Source: an uncultured Lachnospiraceae bacterium
GTDB lineage: Bacteria > Bacillota > Clostridia > Lachnospirales > Lachnospiraceae
Reading direction: 5' to 3'
Assembly (NCBI GenBank): GCA_910587765.1
Contig: CAJUNR010000015.1
Location: 1 to 64,000, forward strand
Length of the DNA: 64,000 nucleotides
A program made the position numbers and the translations under genes. Below are positions 36,601 to 45,714 of this stretch, piece after piece; position 1 is the stretch's first letter; the number at the start of each line of letters is the position of its first letter. The notes under the pieces were generated by a model that worked only from the letters and a program-made list of their open reading frames with translations, did no database searches and was not told the origin of the DNA.

Positions 36601-38001
36601 CGCGGTGATCTTCGGCGAAAACAAGGTCGTATGAGTTCCGAAGTTTTCTCCATTCGCCCAGATCTTATATGTGCTGCCCGCGTCTCCCGAGAGCGCCAGC
36701 CACCGTTCCTTATCCTTCGTTCCCCCATTCAGGAACAGCACGCACTGGTTCGACGCCTGATCCTGATTCGGCTTCAGCCAGAAGGATACGGTATATTCGC
36801 TGCCGAGCTTCGTCTGGCTCAGTTTCAGGCCGTAATCCTTCAGGGAAACCGCTTTCCCGGTATGACCGGCATCTGCATATGCAGCGGTTCCGTTTGTAGT
36901 CAGTCCTTTTACGAAAGCCTGCGCACCCTGGCCGCCTTTTCCGTTATTCAGATTCCCTTCAAACTCAAAGTGCGCCGTAAGGCTGTCCTCGACGGTTCCC
37001 GCCACGGTAACCGCAGTCTCTGCGGTTTTTGTCACGCCGTTCAGCGTTACAGTGACGGTGATCTTCGCCGTGCCGTCTTTATGGGCCGTCACTTTGCCGT
37101 CCCGGTCCACGGACGCGACATCCGGGGCACTGCTTTCAAAGCTTACGGACGCGCCGTACTCCCGGACCACCGCCGGCATCTGCACCTCGATGGTCTCGCT
37201 TCTCTTGACCGGCATTGTCAGGCTCTTTGTTACCGTAATGCCCTTTTCCTCCAGAATCTGCTCCGGAGCGCGGTTATCGTACAGTTGATAGAGTTCGCCC
37301 TCTGTGAGCGTCCGGTTGTAGACTCTGACTTCATCTACCAGACCGGGAAATGCCGGATCCCAGTTGTTGACGCCCACATAGATATCCTGATTCGGCCCTG
37401 TAAGCGGATGATTGGTATTGCCTGACGCCACCTGCACTCCGTCCAGCCAGGCGCTCATGGTGTCCTTTGTCCCGGTCAGCGTCAGGCAGTGCCACTTGTC
37501 TGATGAAAGATCCAACGTGCCAAGCGTTGTATGCTTAGCATATCCTCCTCCATTAGCCCACGCTTTGCACGTTGCTGAATTTGCCGCATTTCCTGCCACC
37601 GAAAACCAGGTCTCCGGAGCATGGTACCCCAGAAACAGTACGCTCTGATTTTCAGCCAGCACGCTGTTCGGCTTCAGCCACATGGATACGGTAAACTCAT
37701 CGCCTAAATCCTTCTGGTTTAATTGAAGGCCATAATCAACCAACCGTACCGCTTTTCCGGACTTCCCGTTTTCTTCATAAGTAACATTCCCGTCATATCC
37801 GCCGAGACCTTTAGTAATGGCTGACGCCTCCTGATTTTCCCCCCGGCTGTTTACCAGAGTTCCATCATCAAAGGAATAATACCCGGTCAGGCCATTTTCC
37901 AGATCCGGCTGCGCCGCCTGCGCCGCAGGCGCCGGCCAGGCGAGGGAACCAAGCAGCAGCGCCGCCGACAGGAAACCGCATAATAATCTCTTTCCTTTCA
38001 T
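33616..38001 (-). CDS. Large secreted LamG/Ig-repeat protein
   Basis: The 1461-residue protein has a signal peptide (MKGKRLLCGFLSAALLLGSL, cleavage near AQA-AQ). Domains in order: LamG/ConA-like about 35-245, Big_2-type Ig about 250-335, second LamG about 340-545, an Ig-like 'atrophied' domain about 555-640, a FIVAR-like helical segment about 640-695, another Ig-like domain, then about seven repeats of roughly 80 residues with the pattern YTG..V.P.V...L..G.DYT..Y.NN...GTA.V.V.G.G.YTG. It has no catalytic module, no LPXTG and no SLH domain. It is likely a carbohydrate-binding or surface-spacer partner of the upstream GH43 protein, 28 bp away in the same operon. Confidence 0.85.
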   Translation of the reverse strand: MKGKRLLCGFLSAALLLGSLAWPAPAAQAAQPDLENGLTGYYSFDDGTLVNSRGENQEASAITKGLGGYDGNVTYEENGKSGKAVRLVDYGLQLNQKDLGDEFTVSMWLKPNSVLAENQSVLFLGYHAPETWFSVAGNAANSATCKAWANGGGYAKHTTLGTLDLSSDKWHCLTLTGTKDTMSAWLDGVQVASGNTNHPLTGPNQDIYVGVNNWDPAFPGLVDEVRVYNRTLTEGELYQLYDNRAPEQILEEKGITVTKSLTMPVKRSETIEVQMPAVVREYGASVSFESSAPDVASVDRDGKVTAHKDGTAKITVTVTLNGVTKTAETAVTVAGTVEDSLTAHFEFEGNLNNGKGGQGAQAFVKGLTTNGTAAYADAGHTGKAVSLKDYGLKLSQTKLGSEYTVSFWLKPNQDQASNQCVLFLNGGTKDKERWLALSGDAGSTYKIWANGENFGTHTTLFSPKITAQEWHQVTLTGTAGAVTAYLDGVKLGTSASNDPLSAAGSDIYLGVNYWDSEFDGLMDDVKVYGLALNGEEIQSQAETEFNTLLGKKLQAEITLKNILGSGNTDADGIKYDLHLPVRLDGIEVSWKSSHPQIIRPDGTVSNPSAATEVTLTAEAKAGMLQASAEYKVKVAVLERAELDALIAQAEALDTSNTSEVSGKRLQEAIAEAKAADSFSKVKTATEHLRVAMERLCPADTYVNPFAKVTEPPARALVRPNEARELFTLPENVKDAVDVTYVSGKPEIVTYADGRITGVAEGKAVVTAEVTARSDGWKMKYSTAVDVTASGPAGDYGDVLPEDIPEDGVIPEGVWIGGLAKAGYPYTGSAVTPAVRVYRHKTQLTADTEYTLQYENNTDAGTASVIVLGTGEEQAVLTKAEFTIQKADQSLSAALGEATIKIGQKTNVTIIGGGIGMPTYRSSNEQVAAVSPGGEVTGMAEGTAVITVSVSGDKNHNPGSASVTVTVTGESVIHREGFTVDPIPDQLYTGAAVKPEPQVYHDDTKLIKGVDYTVSYKNNVKAAVAEEAGRKAPVVIVKGKGLYTNKMEVPFTIRKPELTEKNLIAAKRYPEKTAYTPVVLMDGSVLKSGRDYTLEYQDSEGKKLKSRPNKIGSYFMKITGKGSCAGEFTFSYEIVAKDAAAAQSIAKMYATMDKMVYGGTEPAVSLSTKKTNGAVLERHVDYEVIFANTGAKGTATATFVGIGDYTGILKKKFKVEADVLEDGWLSAPESAPYKKGGSKPDVVLKAGDRVLVKGVDYTVSYKNNGKLSGDKDAQITVKGRGNYTGTLTRSFKVGPEDLQALANEGRIYVSDVVKKKKPSVTVYDSNGKKLSAGGDYKLEIDKNACTVTITSGKKSLYTAAEPIVISYRELEKSQIVTSVTLNKRAEGFPKKFEYTGREIELDKSWLKVKAGRKVLGTDEFEILGYVNNVEKGTATVIICGTGEYSGTRMLNFKIQSRRMVRN

Positions 38002-38029
38002 ATCTCACTTCTCCTTTCCGGCAGACGCC

Positions 38030-41000
38030 TTATTGCCCCCGGTAGTCCGCTTCCACTACATGGATCGTCAGTTTCTCCGTATACTTCTTCCCTTTAGAAT
38101 CCTGATAACTCACTTCCAGCTTCTTATCGCCCGGAGTCTTCATATCGATCTGATCCGCGTTGATCACAGTAACGTCCTCGATCTTCTCCGTCGTTCCGTT
38201 CCCCCGGCGCAGCATTACGCGGATGTCATCCGTCTTCAGCTCTTCTCCCGCCGTATAGAACCGCACCGTCTTCTGTACGCTTCTGGTGCTTCCGTCCACC
38301 GGATCCTTTTTGACCGTCTCGTCCGTGGACACATAGAAGACCGCTTCCTCCGGCTGCGGGTTCTGCACGAGCACCGGCCTGCCGTCCCGGTTCACCATAT
38401 AATATCCCGGATACTTCACGCTCTCAAAGCGGACGCCCTCTCCCTCTGCGCCCTGCTTCGTCTTGAACGTCATGCGCAGCGCCTCGTCGTCCGACCCCCA
38501 GACATCCTGGGAGAGTACCAGCGGAATCGTTCCGTCAGACTTCCTGTCGCCCGCCGTGACATACAGTCCCGGCTTCGCGTCGGACTCGAGCGATACATAT
38601 TCGCCCTTCCTGGGATTCGCCTTTCCCGGATTGACCTCCCACTGCGTCACCACGCCGGACTGGAAGTAATCAATCAGCAGTTCCTTGCCGGTAATCGGAT
38701 AGAACGCATCATCCAGCACGTTCTCAAAATCCTTGATCGCCAGATAATTGCCCTTCTGGTCCGTGATCGTACTGACCGTCCCGGTCAGACCCGTCGCAGT
38801 TTTGCGGATGGGGTCAATCGTGCCGTCCTCATTGATCGTAATCTCTTCCACGCACGCCACGCGCCGGAAACCGCTTCCGTGGGGAAGGCTTCCATCGTGG
38901 TAGACGAAGTAGGTCTTGCCCTTGAAGTCAAAGACCGCCATATGATTGGTGTTGCCGGTCGCCGACGGCTCCATCAGCACCCCGCCGAACGTCCAGTTGT
39001 TGCTCATGATGTCGTACGTCGTCGCGTACGCCATCTGCTCCCGCCAGTCGCAGGCAAAGAACATATAGTACGGACCGGTATATTCGCCCTTCTCATTCTG
39101 CTGCCGGTAATAGTACGGCGCCTCGGTGTAGAAGTGTTCGTCATTCTCGCCGAACCAGACCTTGTTTTCCTTGCCGACCTTATTGCCGTCTATTCTGCCG
39201 ACCACAATATCATATTTTTTATTCTCTTTTTCACCATCGTCCGCATAGCCGCAGGACAGGCTGTTCGGATTACCATCTCTGTCTTTTACCGAAATCATAT
39301 CCTCGTTCAGCTCGCAGACAAAGAAACGGGTATTGCCCCAGCCGAGATAGCGGTGTTCCTCACCCTTTTCATCTGTCTCGATCCAAACGGTCGGGTCAAT
39401 ATCCTCCCATCCGTGTACACTGTTCGTAGTATCGATATTTCTCACCAGCGGCTTTCCGATATCCTTAAAAGGACCTGTGGGACTGTCCGCTACCGCCACA
39501 CCGACAGATTTTCCGCCGCCGTGTTCAGCAATTGTCTCCGTACAATAATAGAAATAATACTTACCATTGTATTTTGCCACCTGCCCTGCCCATGCGCTGA
39601 CGTCATCTTTCGCCCATGAAATCGCTTCCCGGCTTCCGCTCATAGCCATACCTTCATACTTCCAGTCCAGCATATCTGTGGAAGAGTAGCAGTGCCAGTC
39701 CGGCATCTGATAAAACTCTCCCGGCGAGCTGTCATGTCCCACATAGCAGTACACCGTATCTCCGTCCACCAGAATCGACGGGTCGCCGCCGTAGAGGATA
39801 TTTCCGTCCCCGTCAAAGCCCAGCATCGGATTGCCGCTCTTGCTCTTATCGATGACTTTCCTCTGGTCGTACTCTTTATCGCCCCATTTCATCTGAAGCG
39901 CCGTGTACTCCTGTTCCGTCACCGGCATCACATAGCCGTGGCGGTATTTACTGGGCATACGGAACTTGCCGTCCGCAAGCATCGTAAATTCCCCGGACGC
40001 CAGATCCGTAGTCACCAGCGGATAGTAGCCCTGTCCCCTGGCAAAACGGTCCACCAGCAGGCACCACTGCTCCTTGCCGTCCTTCGTCCGCTCGTTCAGC
40101 TTGAAGATGATCGGTCCTTCCACCGCGCCCTGGCTGGCCGGCAAATCAGTGGACAGCATACCGGACGGAATCTTCGTAAAGTTCCCCAGCACGGAATCCG
40201 ACTTGTCAATCTCTATCGTTCCGGCTGTCTCATTCTTCGTATAGCGGTAATAGGTTCCGTCATGTTCGATCATCGTGGAATCGATTACCTTGACTCCCTC
40301 TCCTTTATGATAGAGTTTCGTCTCTGTGAAGGTACGGAAGTCTCTGGTCTTGCAGTAATAGATGGCATGGTTTTCATAGTCCTCAACAATGTTCTCATTC
40401 CCATCCACCTTCAAGGTTGTCGAAGACCAGTAAACAACGTACTCTCCGGTACTCTTGTCATAGATGAACTCCGGCGCCCAGGTGCAGCCCGCTCCCTCCG
40501 GCGCGATCTCTGCAAGCCACGGATCGCTCCAGTTCACAAGGTCGTCGGACTCCCACACTACGATGCTGTGGCTTCCGTCTGCTCCGGCTCCCGGCCAGGA
40601 AGTTGCCTTATTATTGGCGATGCTCAGATCCGTGGCGATCATATAGAACCGGTCGCCCTCCGCCGATCTGGCGATAAAGTGATCCCGGAGCCCGCTCTCG
40701 CCGAAGGTACTGGTGAGAACCGGCTGGTTGTCATTCAGATCTTCCCAGTAAAGTCCGTCCTCGCTCATGGAAAAGTAGGTCTGTTCTTTTGTCCCGTCTT
40801 CCTCGGTTCCGGTGAAGTGGACGAACAGATAACCGACATAATCCTCTTCCGCAAGCGGCTCCGGTTTCGCCTTCACGGTCAGCGGATAGGTCTTGGTGAC
40901 GGACTGCCCGTCTTTGGAAAATACCGCCGTCAGCGTCACTTTCGTATCTTCCGCCTGTCTGGTCACGACGCCCGCCGGCGCGTCCGTATATCCGTCCTTC

Positions 41001-44000
41001 GTGACGCTCTTCGGGGAAATGATGTCCTCATGATCCGAGGACCACGCAACCGTTACGCCATTGATCTCCGACGGAAGGCTGATATTGCCTTTGATGCTGT
41101 CCGCATTGGGAATCGAGAAGCGGTCCGCCACGCGCTGCAGTTCTCCCGCCTTTGCTTTGCGCTCCGCCGCTTCCTGTTCTGTAAGCATTTTTACCTCTTC
41201 GTCGGTCATTGCCCAGTCATAGACCTTGATGTTGTCAAAGTACCCGCGGAAATACTGATCCGCGCTGTAGAATGATTTGCCCACATAGGCCTTGAGACCG
41301 GTTCCCAGATCCGACAGCTTAATCCCGGTATTTCGCTTGATCGCCGCCAGTTTTCCGTCCTGATAGACGCTGATGGAAGACGGAGTCAAAACCATCTTCA
41401 CATTGATCCAGGTCCGGCTGTTGTTGGGATATTTAAAGCTCTTTTCCGCCGCCTGCTCCGCCGGACTGCCGGACTTTGTGACCGCAAGCTTCATATGCGT
41501 CGGATCGGTCTTCAGGAACAGATATTTCTGGTTATCCTGTCCGATGGTAAAGGTAAAGAAATTGCCGCTTCTTGTCACCGCGTTTACATCCATGGAAATC
41601 GTCAGAGAATCCTTCCCGTCGAAGAACCCTTCCGGGAACTCCAGAAAACTGTTGCTTCCGCCTATGGATTTGCCGCCGTCCAGATAGAGCACCTGTCCGT
41701 ACTCTTCATCCTCGACATAGGAGGCCCCTGCGGACAGTTTCGCGTGGTTCTTACCCGAGCTGTCGGCAGCCGTGCCGGTATACGCCTCGTCGAAATTGTA
41801 TTCGAGAATCGGTTCCTTCGTCCCTTCTTCTCCTTCCACGATCAGCTGAATGCTGACGGAAGTGTCCGCGCTTCCCCTGAACTCCTCCTCTGAAATGTTC
41901 AGGATCGGCATGCCGTCCGTATCGAAGAAGATCGGTTTCACGTAGCAGTGGCGGCATGGGTCAACAAGCGGATCCCCGGTATGTAAGCCTCCTCCGGTCG
42001 AATGCGTTTTCATCGGTCTTGCATGGTATACGATAACCGGCTGTCCGTCCTTGTCGATGGTGAAGGAATTGTGTCCCGGCCCGGATACCTCATTGCCAAA
42101 ATCCGCGCTGGTCAGAATCGGGTACGGCGTCTTCGTCCAGCTCGCCGGTTTCGTCAGATCCGCCGTCGCATCCCCTGTCAAAACGCCTACGCAGTACTCA
42201 GAGCCGGTTCCCGATCCGGAAAATGCCAGATAGACCTTCCCGTCATTCTGAATCACGGCAGGTCCTTCGTTTACCGTAAAGCGTCTCTGCTCCCAGACAT
42301 ACTCCGGTATCGCTATGATGCCGCACGCACTGGTGAGCTGCGTAGGATCCTTCTCGTCAATGGTTGCGATAAACAGTCGGGACGGTCCGCCGGTAAAATC
42401 CGCCCAGACGAGATAATGTTTCCCATTCGCCTCAAAATATGTCATATCCAGAGACATGGCCTTCAGGCAGTTCGCAACGTCCCCATTCATTGCTTTCACA
42501 AGCACCGGTTCTCCCCAGCTCCTGGGATTCATCATATCGCCTTCATTATTACATTTAATCATGAAAGGCCTGATGTCAAAAGTCGTACCTGTTCCCGTGT
42601 TCAGGCCTGCTGTACTGATAAAATACCAGGAATCCCCGATCTTATGAAGCTCCGGCGCCCAGATGAATCTTCCCAGCGTACTGCTGGAGCTTTCATCCCA
42701 GATCGTCACTTCCTCCGCATCCGCCAGACCGCCGATGGTCTTCGCCCTGCGCAGCACCAGACGGTCGTAACCCTCCGGATCATCGCCGCCAACCATAGGA
42801 TAGGACGCGGTAAAGTAGTAATAACCGTCGTCTTTATTGTAGGTAATGAACGGGTCCGCCCGCTCCTCGATCAGCGGCGCGTCCGCCTCCGTATAGAACA
42901 CCGAACCGCCGACGCTTCCATGGATGGTATAGGTCCCGGGTCTGGAGGTATCGATCCGCTCCAGATCTCTCTGGTTCCAGCCTACCGTCAGCTTGCGCGT
43001 CTGTCCGTCCGAATACATCGCTGTCGCTTTGATATTGGCCTTTTCCAGCGCCTCCTGGATCTCCGCCGGCGTCGTGTTGGCAGAGACGGTAATGCTCTGC
43101 GGCAACTCGCCCTCCGTTGTTATTCCCGTATTCTGCGGATTGGAGAATTTCTTCTTCAGCGTCTCCGCTTCCGCCTCTCTCAGGGCAACCGGCGACTCCC
43201 ACACGGCGTCCGCCGGACCCTCGGTCTCCGGGAAGGTGTGAACAATCTTCTGTGCGCTCCCGAACTCAGCAAAATCCTTCGTTTTGATGATAAAATCACC
43301 GGTAGCGGTTCCCGCGAAGATCTTGTAGGTCGACTCTGCCATATCGTATACGCAGGAAAGCTTCCGGATACTGCCGATCCCATTCAGCGTATAAGATCTC
43401 TCGTTGGTGTAGGAGATCAGATCCTTGGAATCATACAGAAGGATCGTATTGCTTTCTCCCTTTGCCGCGATCATGCCGAAGGATGTGCCCTCCGCTTTGC
43501 GGAAAATCTGCGGGGAAACATAGACGTTCGTCGGTACATTGTCGTCCTTTGCATTGCCCTGCGGTACATACATTGTGGTCTTCGTGTACAGGATGGGCTG
43601 GTCTCTGCGGAGCGGCTGATACTTACCGTCGTCTCCCTTGACCGCAATCTTCATGCCGCCCATCTGCCCATTCGCCGGACTGGAGCTGACATAAGTAAGC
43701 GCATCCGGGCCCTTTGCAAGGACTTTCAGGGTGAACTCTTTCGTCGTGCTGTTCCCGCTCTCCCCTTCCTTCGAGGCGATGGTCGCCGTCAGCGTTACCT
43801 CCTGATCTGCATCTGTCCTTGTCACCTTGCCGTCATTGCTGATTGCGCCCGTATTGTTGGAACTCCATGTGACGGCAGTTCCCTGAAACTCTGTCGGAAG
43901 AATCAGATCCTCCGAGACATAGCCCGCGTTCAGTGTCAGTTCCGACGTTTCTTCCACTCCCTGATTGAGATAGTCGTCGTACTGCTTCTCAATCTGCTCT

Positions 44001-45055
44001 TTGGTCAGGGCTTTGTCGTAGATGCGAAAGTTGTCAATGGTTCCGTTGCAGTATTCTCCGCCGCCCCAGTTGGCCTTGCCGATCTGGAGGATGCTGCTAT
44101 TGCCAAGAATTGCCGACAAATCACGGACGTCCGTGCTCTCAACCTTCTTTTCTCCATTGACATAAACAATTGTAGCGTCGCTCTGCATAACAACATCTAC
44201 ATGTGTCCAGTCGTTTATAATATTTGTCTTTACAACCTGCGGACGGCCATTTAAAAAACGCTCTGCATTCAGATCTCCGTTCTTTTCCCGCATGATACCG
44301 ATATAACTCTCTTGTCCGAACTTTGGAGCTGTATCGTTTGCCGCCGCATACATCACCCAATCCGTGCCGGTTCCTCCGTATGCCGCTTCATAAGAGACAG
44401 TCATCTCCGTAAGGCCTGTCAGGAGACTCTTCCCGTCTGTCCCCGTTACGGCTAGGAACTGCTGCTGTCCCGCATCCAGCTTCAGCGCCTTCCCGCCGCC
44501 CGGATAACTGTCAACAACCGAGTAGGTTCCGGTTGCTTTCGCATTCCCGGATGTAATATCCCCGCTGCCTGACAGATTCTCAAAATCAAAGTCCACCAGA
44601 AGCTCCAGTTCTCCTTCCGCAGCCGTCTGCCGCGGGGCCTTCTTTTGGGTGTCTTCTTCCGGTTCCGCCGCCGGCTTTTCTTCCTCCTCCGGCTCCTCGG
44701 AGGGCTTTTCCGATTCTTCGTCCGCTCCGTCTGTCTCAGACGGCGCCTCCGTATCCGGCTTTGCCTCCGGGCCGGATACCGTTTCTGAGTTTCCTCCCGG
44801 AACCTCGTCAGCCGGCTCCTCCTTCTTCGGTGTCTCCGGATCCGCGGACGGTTTTTCCGAATCCTGCCCAGGATCGGTCTTCTTGTCCTGTTCCCCGGAA
44901 TCTGCCGGATCCGCCTCCGTCAGTCCTCCGGTTTCCGTGCCCGCTGCAGCCGGTCCCCCGGTATCTTTCGCCAGTCCCGCTGCCGCCGACGGAAATACCG
45001 TCGATGCCAGTACGGACACGGCCATGAAAAACGCCAGGACTCTTCTTCTTTTCAT
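38030..45055 (-). CDS. Giant secreted multi-GH43 protein (arabinanase/arabinofuranosidase type)
   Basis: The 2341-residue protein has a signal peptide (to about 26) and a Pro/Glu/Asp/Ser-rich linker (about 30-145). Then: LamG about 148-365; Ig-like about 365-445; first GH43 about 725-1060 (ERADPFITYNKDDGYYYFTA, FIWAPELHKIGDSWYF); LamG about 1082-1288; Ig-like to about 1385; second GH43 about 1405-1718 (GCTWAPEFIYDKSTGEYVVY); third GH43 about 1740-2085 (GGDPSILVDGDTVYCYVGHD, WEDIDPTVWI, TEAPYYYRQ); an AbfB/CBM42-like domain about 2120-2240; and a C-terminal Ig-like domain. GH43 enzymes cut arabinan, arabinoxylan or related furanosidic glycans outside the cell. No sortase signal is present. The region 450-640 resembles a further partial propeller. 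Confidence 0.9.
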   Translation of the reverse strand: MKRRRVLAFFMAVSVLASTVFPSAAAGLAKDTGGPAAAGTETGGLTEADPADSGEQDKKTDPGQDSEKPSADPETPKKEEPADEVPGGNSETVSGPEAKPDTEAPSETDGADEESEKPSEEPEEEEKPAAEPEEDTQKKAPRQTAAEGELELLVDFDFENLSGSGDITSGNAKATGTYSVVDSYPGGGKALKLDAGQQQFLAVTGTDGKSLLTGLTEMTVSYEAAYGGTGTDWVMYAAANDTAPKFGQESYIGIMREKNGDLNAERFLNGRPQVVKTNIINDWTHVDVVMQSDATIVYVNGEKKVESTDVRDLSAILGNSSILQIGKANWGGGEYCNGTIDNFRIYDKALTKEQIEKQYDDYLNQGVEETSELTLNAGYVSEDLILPTEFQGTAVTWSSNNTGAISNDGKVTRTDADQEVTLTATIASKEGESGNSTTKEFTLKVLAKGPDALTYVSSSPANGQMGGMKIAVKGDDGKYQPLRRDQPILYTKTTMYVPQGNAKDDNVPTNVYVSPQIFRKAEGTSFGMIAAKGESNTILLYDSKDLISYTNERSYTLNGIGSIRKLSCVYDMAESTYKIFAGTATGDFIIKTKDFAEFGSAQKIVHTFPETEGPADAVWESPVALREAEAETLKKKFSNPQNTGITTEGELPQSITVSANTTPAEIQEALEKANIKATAMYSDGQTRKLTVGWNQRDLERIDTSRPGTYTIHGSVGGSVFYTEADAPLIEERADPFITYNKDDGYYYFTASYPMVGGDDPEGYDRLVLRRAKTIGGLADAEEVTIWDESSSSTLGRFIWAPELHKIGDSWYFISTAGLNTGTGTTFDIRPFMIKCNNEGDMMNPRSWGEPVLVKAMNGDVANCLKAMSLDMTYFEANGKHYLVWADFTGGPSRLFIATIDEKDPTQLTSACGIIAIPEYVWEQRRFTVNEGPAVIQNDGKVYLAFSGSGTGSEYCVGVLTGDATADLTKPASWTKTPYPILTSADFGNEVSGPGHNSFTIDKDGQPVIVYHARPMKTHSTGGGLHTGDPLVDPCRHCYVKPIFFDTDGMPILNISEEEFRGSADTSVSIQLIVEGEEGTKEPILEYNFDEAYTGTAADSSGKNHAKLSAGASYVEDEEYGQVLYLDGGKSIGGSNSFLEFPEGFFDGKDSLTISMDVNAVTRSGNFFTFTIGQDNQKYLFLKTDPTHMKLAVTKSGSPAEQAAEKSFKYPNNSRTWINVKMVLTPSSISVYQDGKLAAIKRNTGIKLSDLGTGLKAYVGKSFYSADQYFRGYFDNIKVYDWAMTDEEVKMLTEQEAAERKAKAGELQRVADRFSIPNADSIKGNISLPSEINGVTVAWSSDHEDIISPKSVTKDGYTDAPAGVVTRQAEDTKVTLTAVFSKDGQSVTKTYPLTVKAKPEPLAEEDYVGYLFVHFTGTEEDGTKEQTYFSMSEDGLYWEDLNDNQPVLTSTFGESGLRDHFIARSAEGDRFYMIATDLSIANNKATSWPGAGADGSHSIVVWESDDLVNWSDPWLAEIAPEGAGCTWAPEFIYDKSTGEYVVYWSSTTLKVDGNENIVEDYENHAIYYCKTRDFRTFTETKLYHKGEGVKVIDSTMIEHDGTYYRYTKNETAGTIEIDKSDSVLGNFTKIPSGMLSTDLPASQGAVEGPIIFKLNERTKDGKEQWCLLVDRFARGQGYYPLVTTDLASGEFTMLADGKFRMPSKYRHGYVMPVTEQEYTALQMKWGDKEYDQRKVIDKSKSGNPMLGFDGDGNILYGGDPSILVDGDTVYCYVGHDSSPGEFYQMPDWHCYSSTDMLDWKYEGMAMSGSREAISWAKDDVSAWAGQVAKYNGKYYFYYCTETIAEHGGGKSVGVAVADSPTGPFKDIGKPLVRNIDTTNSVHGWEDIDPTVWIETDEKGEEHRYLGWGNTRFFVCELNEDMISVKDRDGNPNSLSCGYADDGEKENKKYDIVVGRIDGNKVGKENKVWFGENDEHFYTEAPYYYRQQNEKGEYTGPYYMFFACDWREQMAYATTYDIMSNNWTFGGVLMEPSATGNTNHMAVFDFKGKTYFVYHDGSLPHGSGFRRVACVEEITINEDGTIDPIRKTATGLTGTVSTITDQKGNYLAIKDFENVLDDAFYPITGKELLIDYFQSGVVTQWEVNPGKANPRKGEYVSLESDAKPGLYVTAGDRKSDGTIPLVLSQDVWGSDDEALRMTFKTKQGAEGEGVRFESVKYPGYYMVNRDGRPVLVQNPQPEEAVFYVSTDETVKKDPVDGSTRSVQKTVRFYTAGEELKTDDIRVMLRRGNGTTEKIEDVTVINADQIDMKTPGDKKLEVSYQDSKGKKYTEKLTIHVVEADYRGQ

Positions 45056-45290
45056 AGCATCCTCCTATCCGCCGGAGCCCGCTCTGCTGTCTGCGCAGGC
45101 TCCGCCATATAATTTTGCTAATACCAGTTTAGCTTTTTTTCATTTTGGATAATACGGATAAATCTACGAATTTCTTTGGCTATTTTACGGATTTAAACGA
45201 TGAATTTTTTATGTTTCCAAAAATATTTATTTTTTTACGAAAAATGTTAAGAAATTTAAGATGTTGTGAATATTTCACAAAAAAAGAGTA

Positions 45291-45327
45291 AAAAAAGCTC
45301 CGTTTCTGAACCGAACGGAGCTTTTTC
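45291..45327. terminator. Terminator of Rpn copy 3
   Basis: AAAAAGCTCCGT and CGGAGCTTTTT pair around a 12-nt loop. A and T tracts on both sides allow use in either direction. Between it and the GH43 gene (45056-45290) I see only the AT-rich promoter region of the GH43 operon. Confidence 0.85.
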
Positions 45328-45363
45328 CTATTTTTTACGCATCCTGATATACACACTGTTTCT

Positions 45364-45714
45364 TTACTGCCTCTCAAATGCAAACCGTTTATAATACCGC
45401 GCCGCTTCCTCCTCCGACAGCCCGAACCCCCTCCGGAGTTTTCCAAGTATCTTCTCTTCCGCCGCGCCTTCCTGCAGATTGTCCAATATGAAGATCCGGA
45501 TCCCTTCTTCGAGACCTTCTTCACGGCCCTCTCTGCGACCCTCTTTACGGCCTTCCTCATGCCCCTCTCTGTGACCCTCTTTACGGCCTTCCTCACGCCC
45601 CTCTCTGCGGCCTTCCTGGCGGCCCTCTTCTCGACCCTCTCGGCGACCCTCTTCACGACCCTCTTCTTTCATCGTCTTCGCAAACAATTCTTCATCAAAT
45701 TCCGTCAGCAGCAT
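45364..45714 (-). CDS. Putative intragenic small protein of Rpn copy 3
   Basis: GGAGG (45723-45727) lies 8 nt before the in-frame ATG 45712-45714. The predicted product has 116 residues, the longest of the three paralogous forms because of its 14-unit repeat. Confidence 0.45.
   Translation of the reverse strand: MLLTEFDEELFAKTMKEEGREEGRREGREEGRQEGRREGREEGRKEGHREGHEEGRKEGRREGREEGLEEGIRIFILDNLQEGAAEEKILGKLRRGFGLSEEEAARYYKRFAFERQ

Noticed and set aside
38033..39619. A 528-codon open frame antisense to the GH43 giant
   Set aside because: It is rich in Arg, His, Ile and Leu without family similarity and lies fully inside the strong GH43 gene. It is a codon-bias shadow.
42002..44254. A 750-codon antisense open frame inside the GH43 giant
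   Set aside because: Length alone is striking, but the product has no recognisable domain, signal or ribosome binding site, and the sense strand has clear LamG and GH43 motifs.
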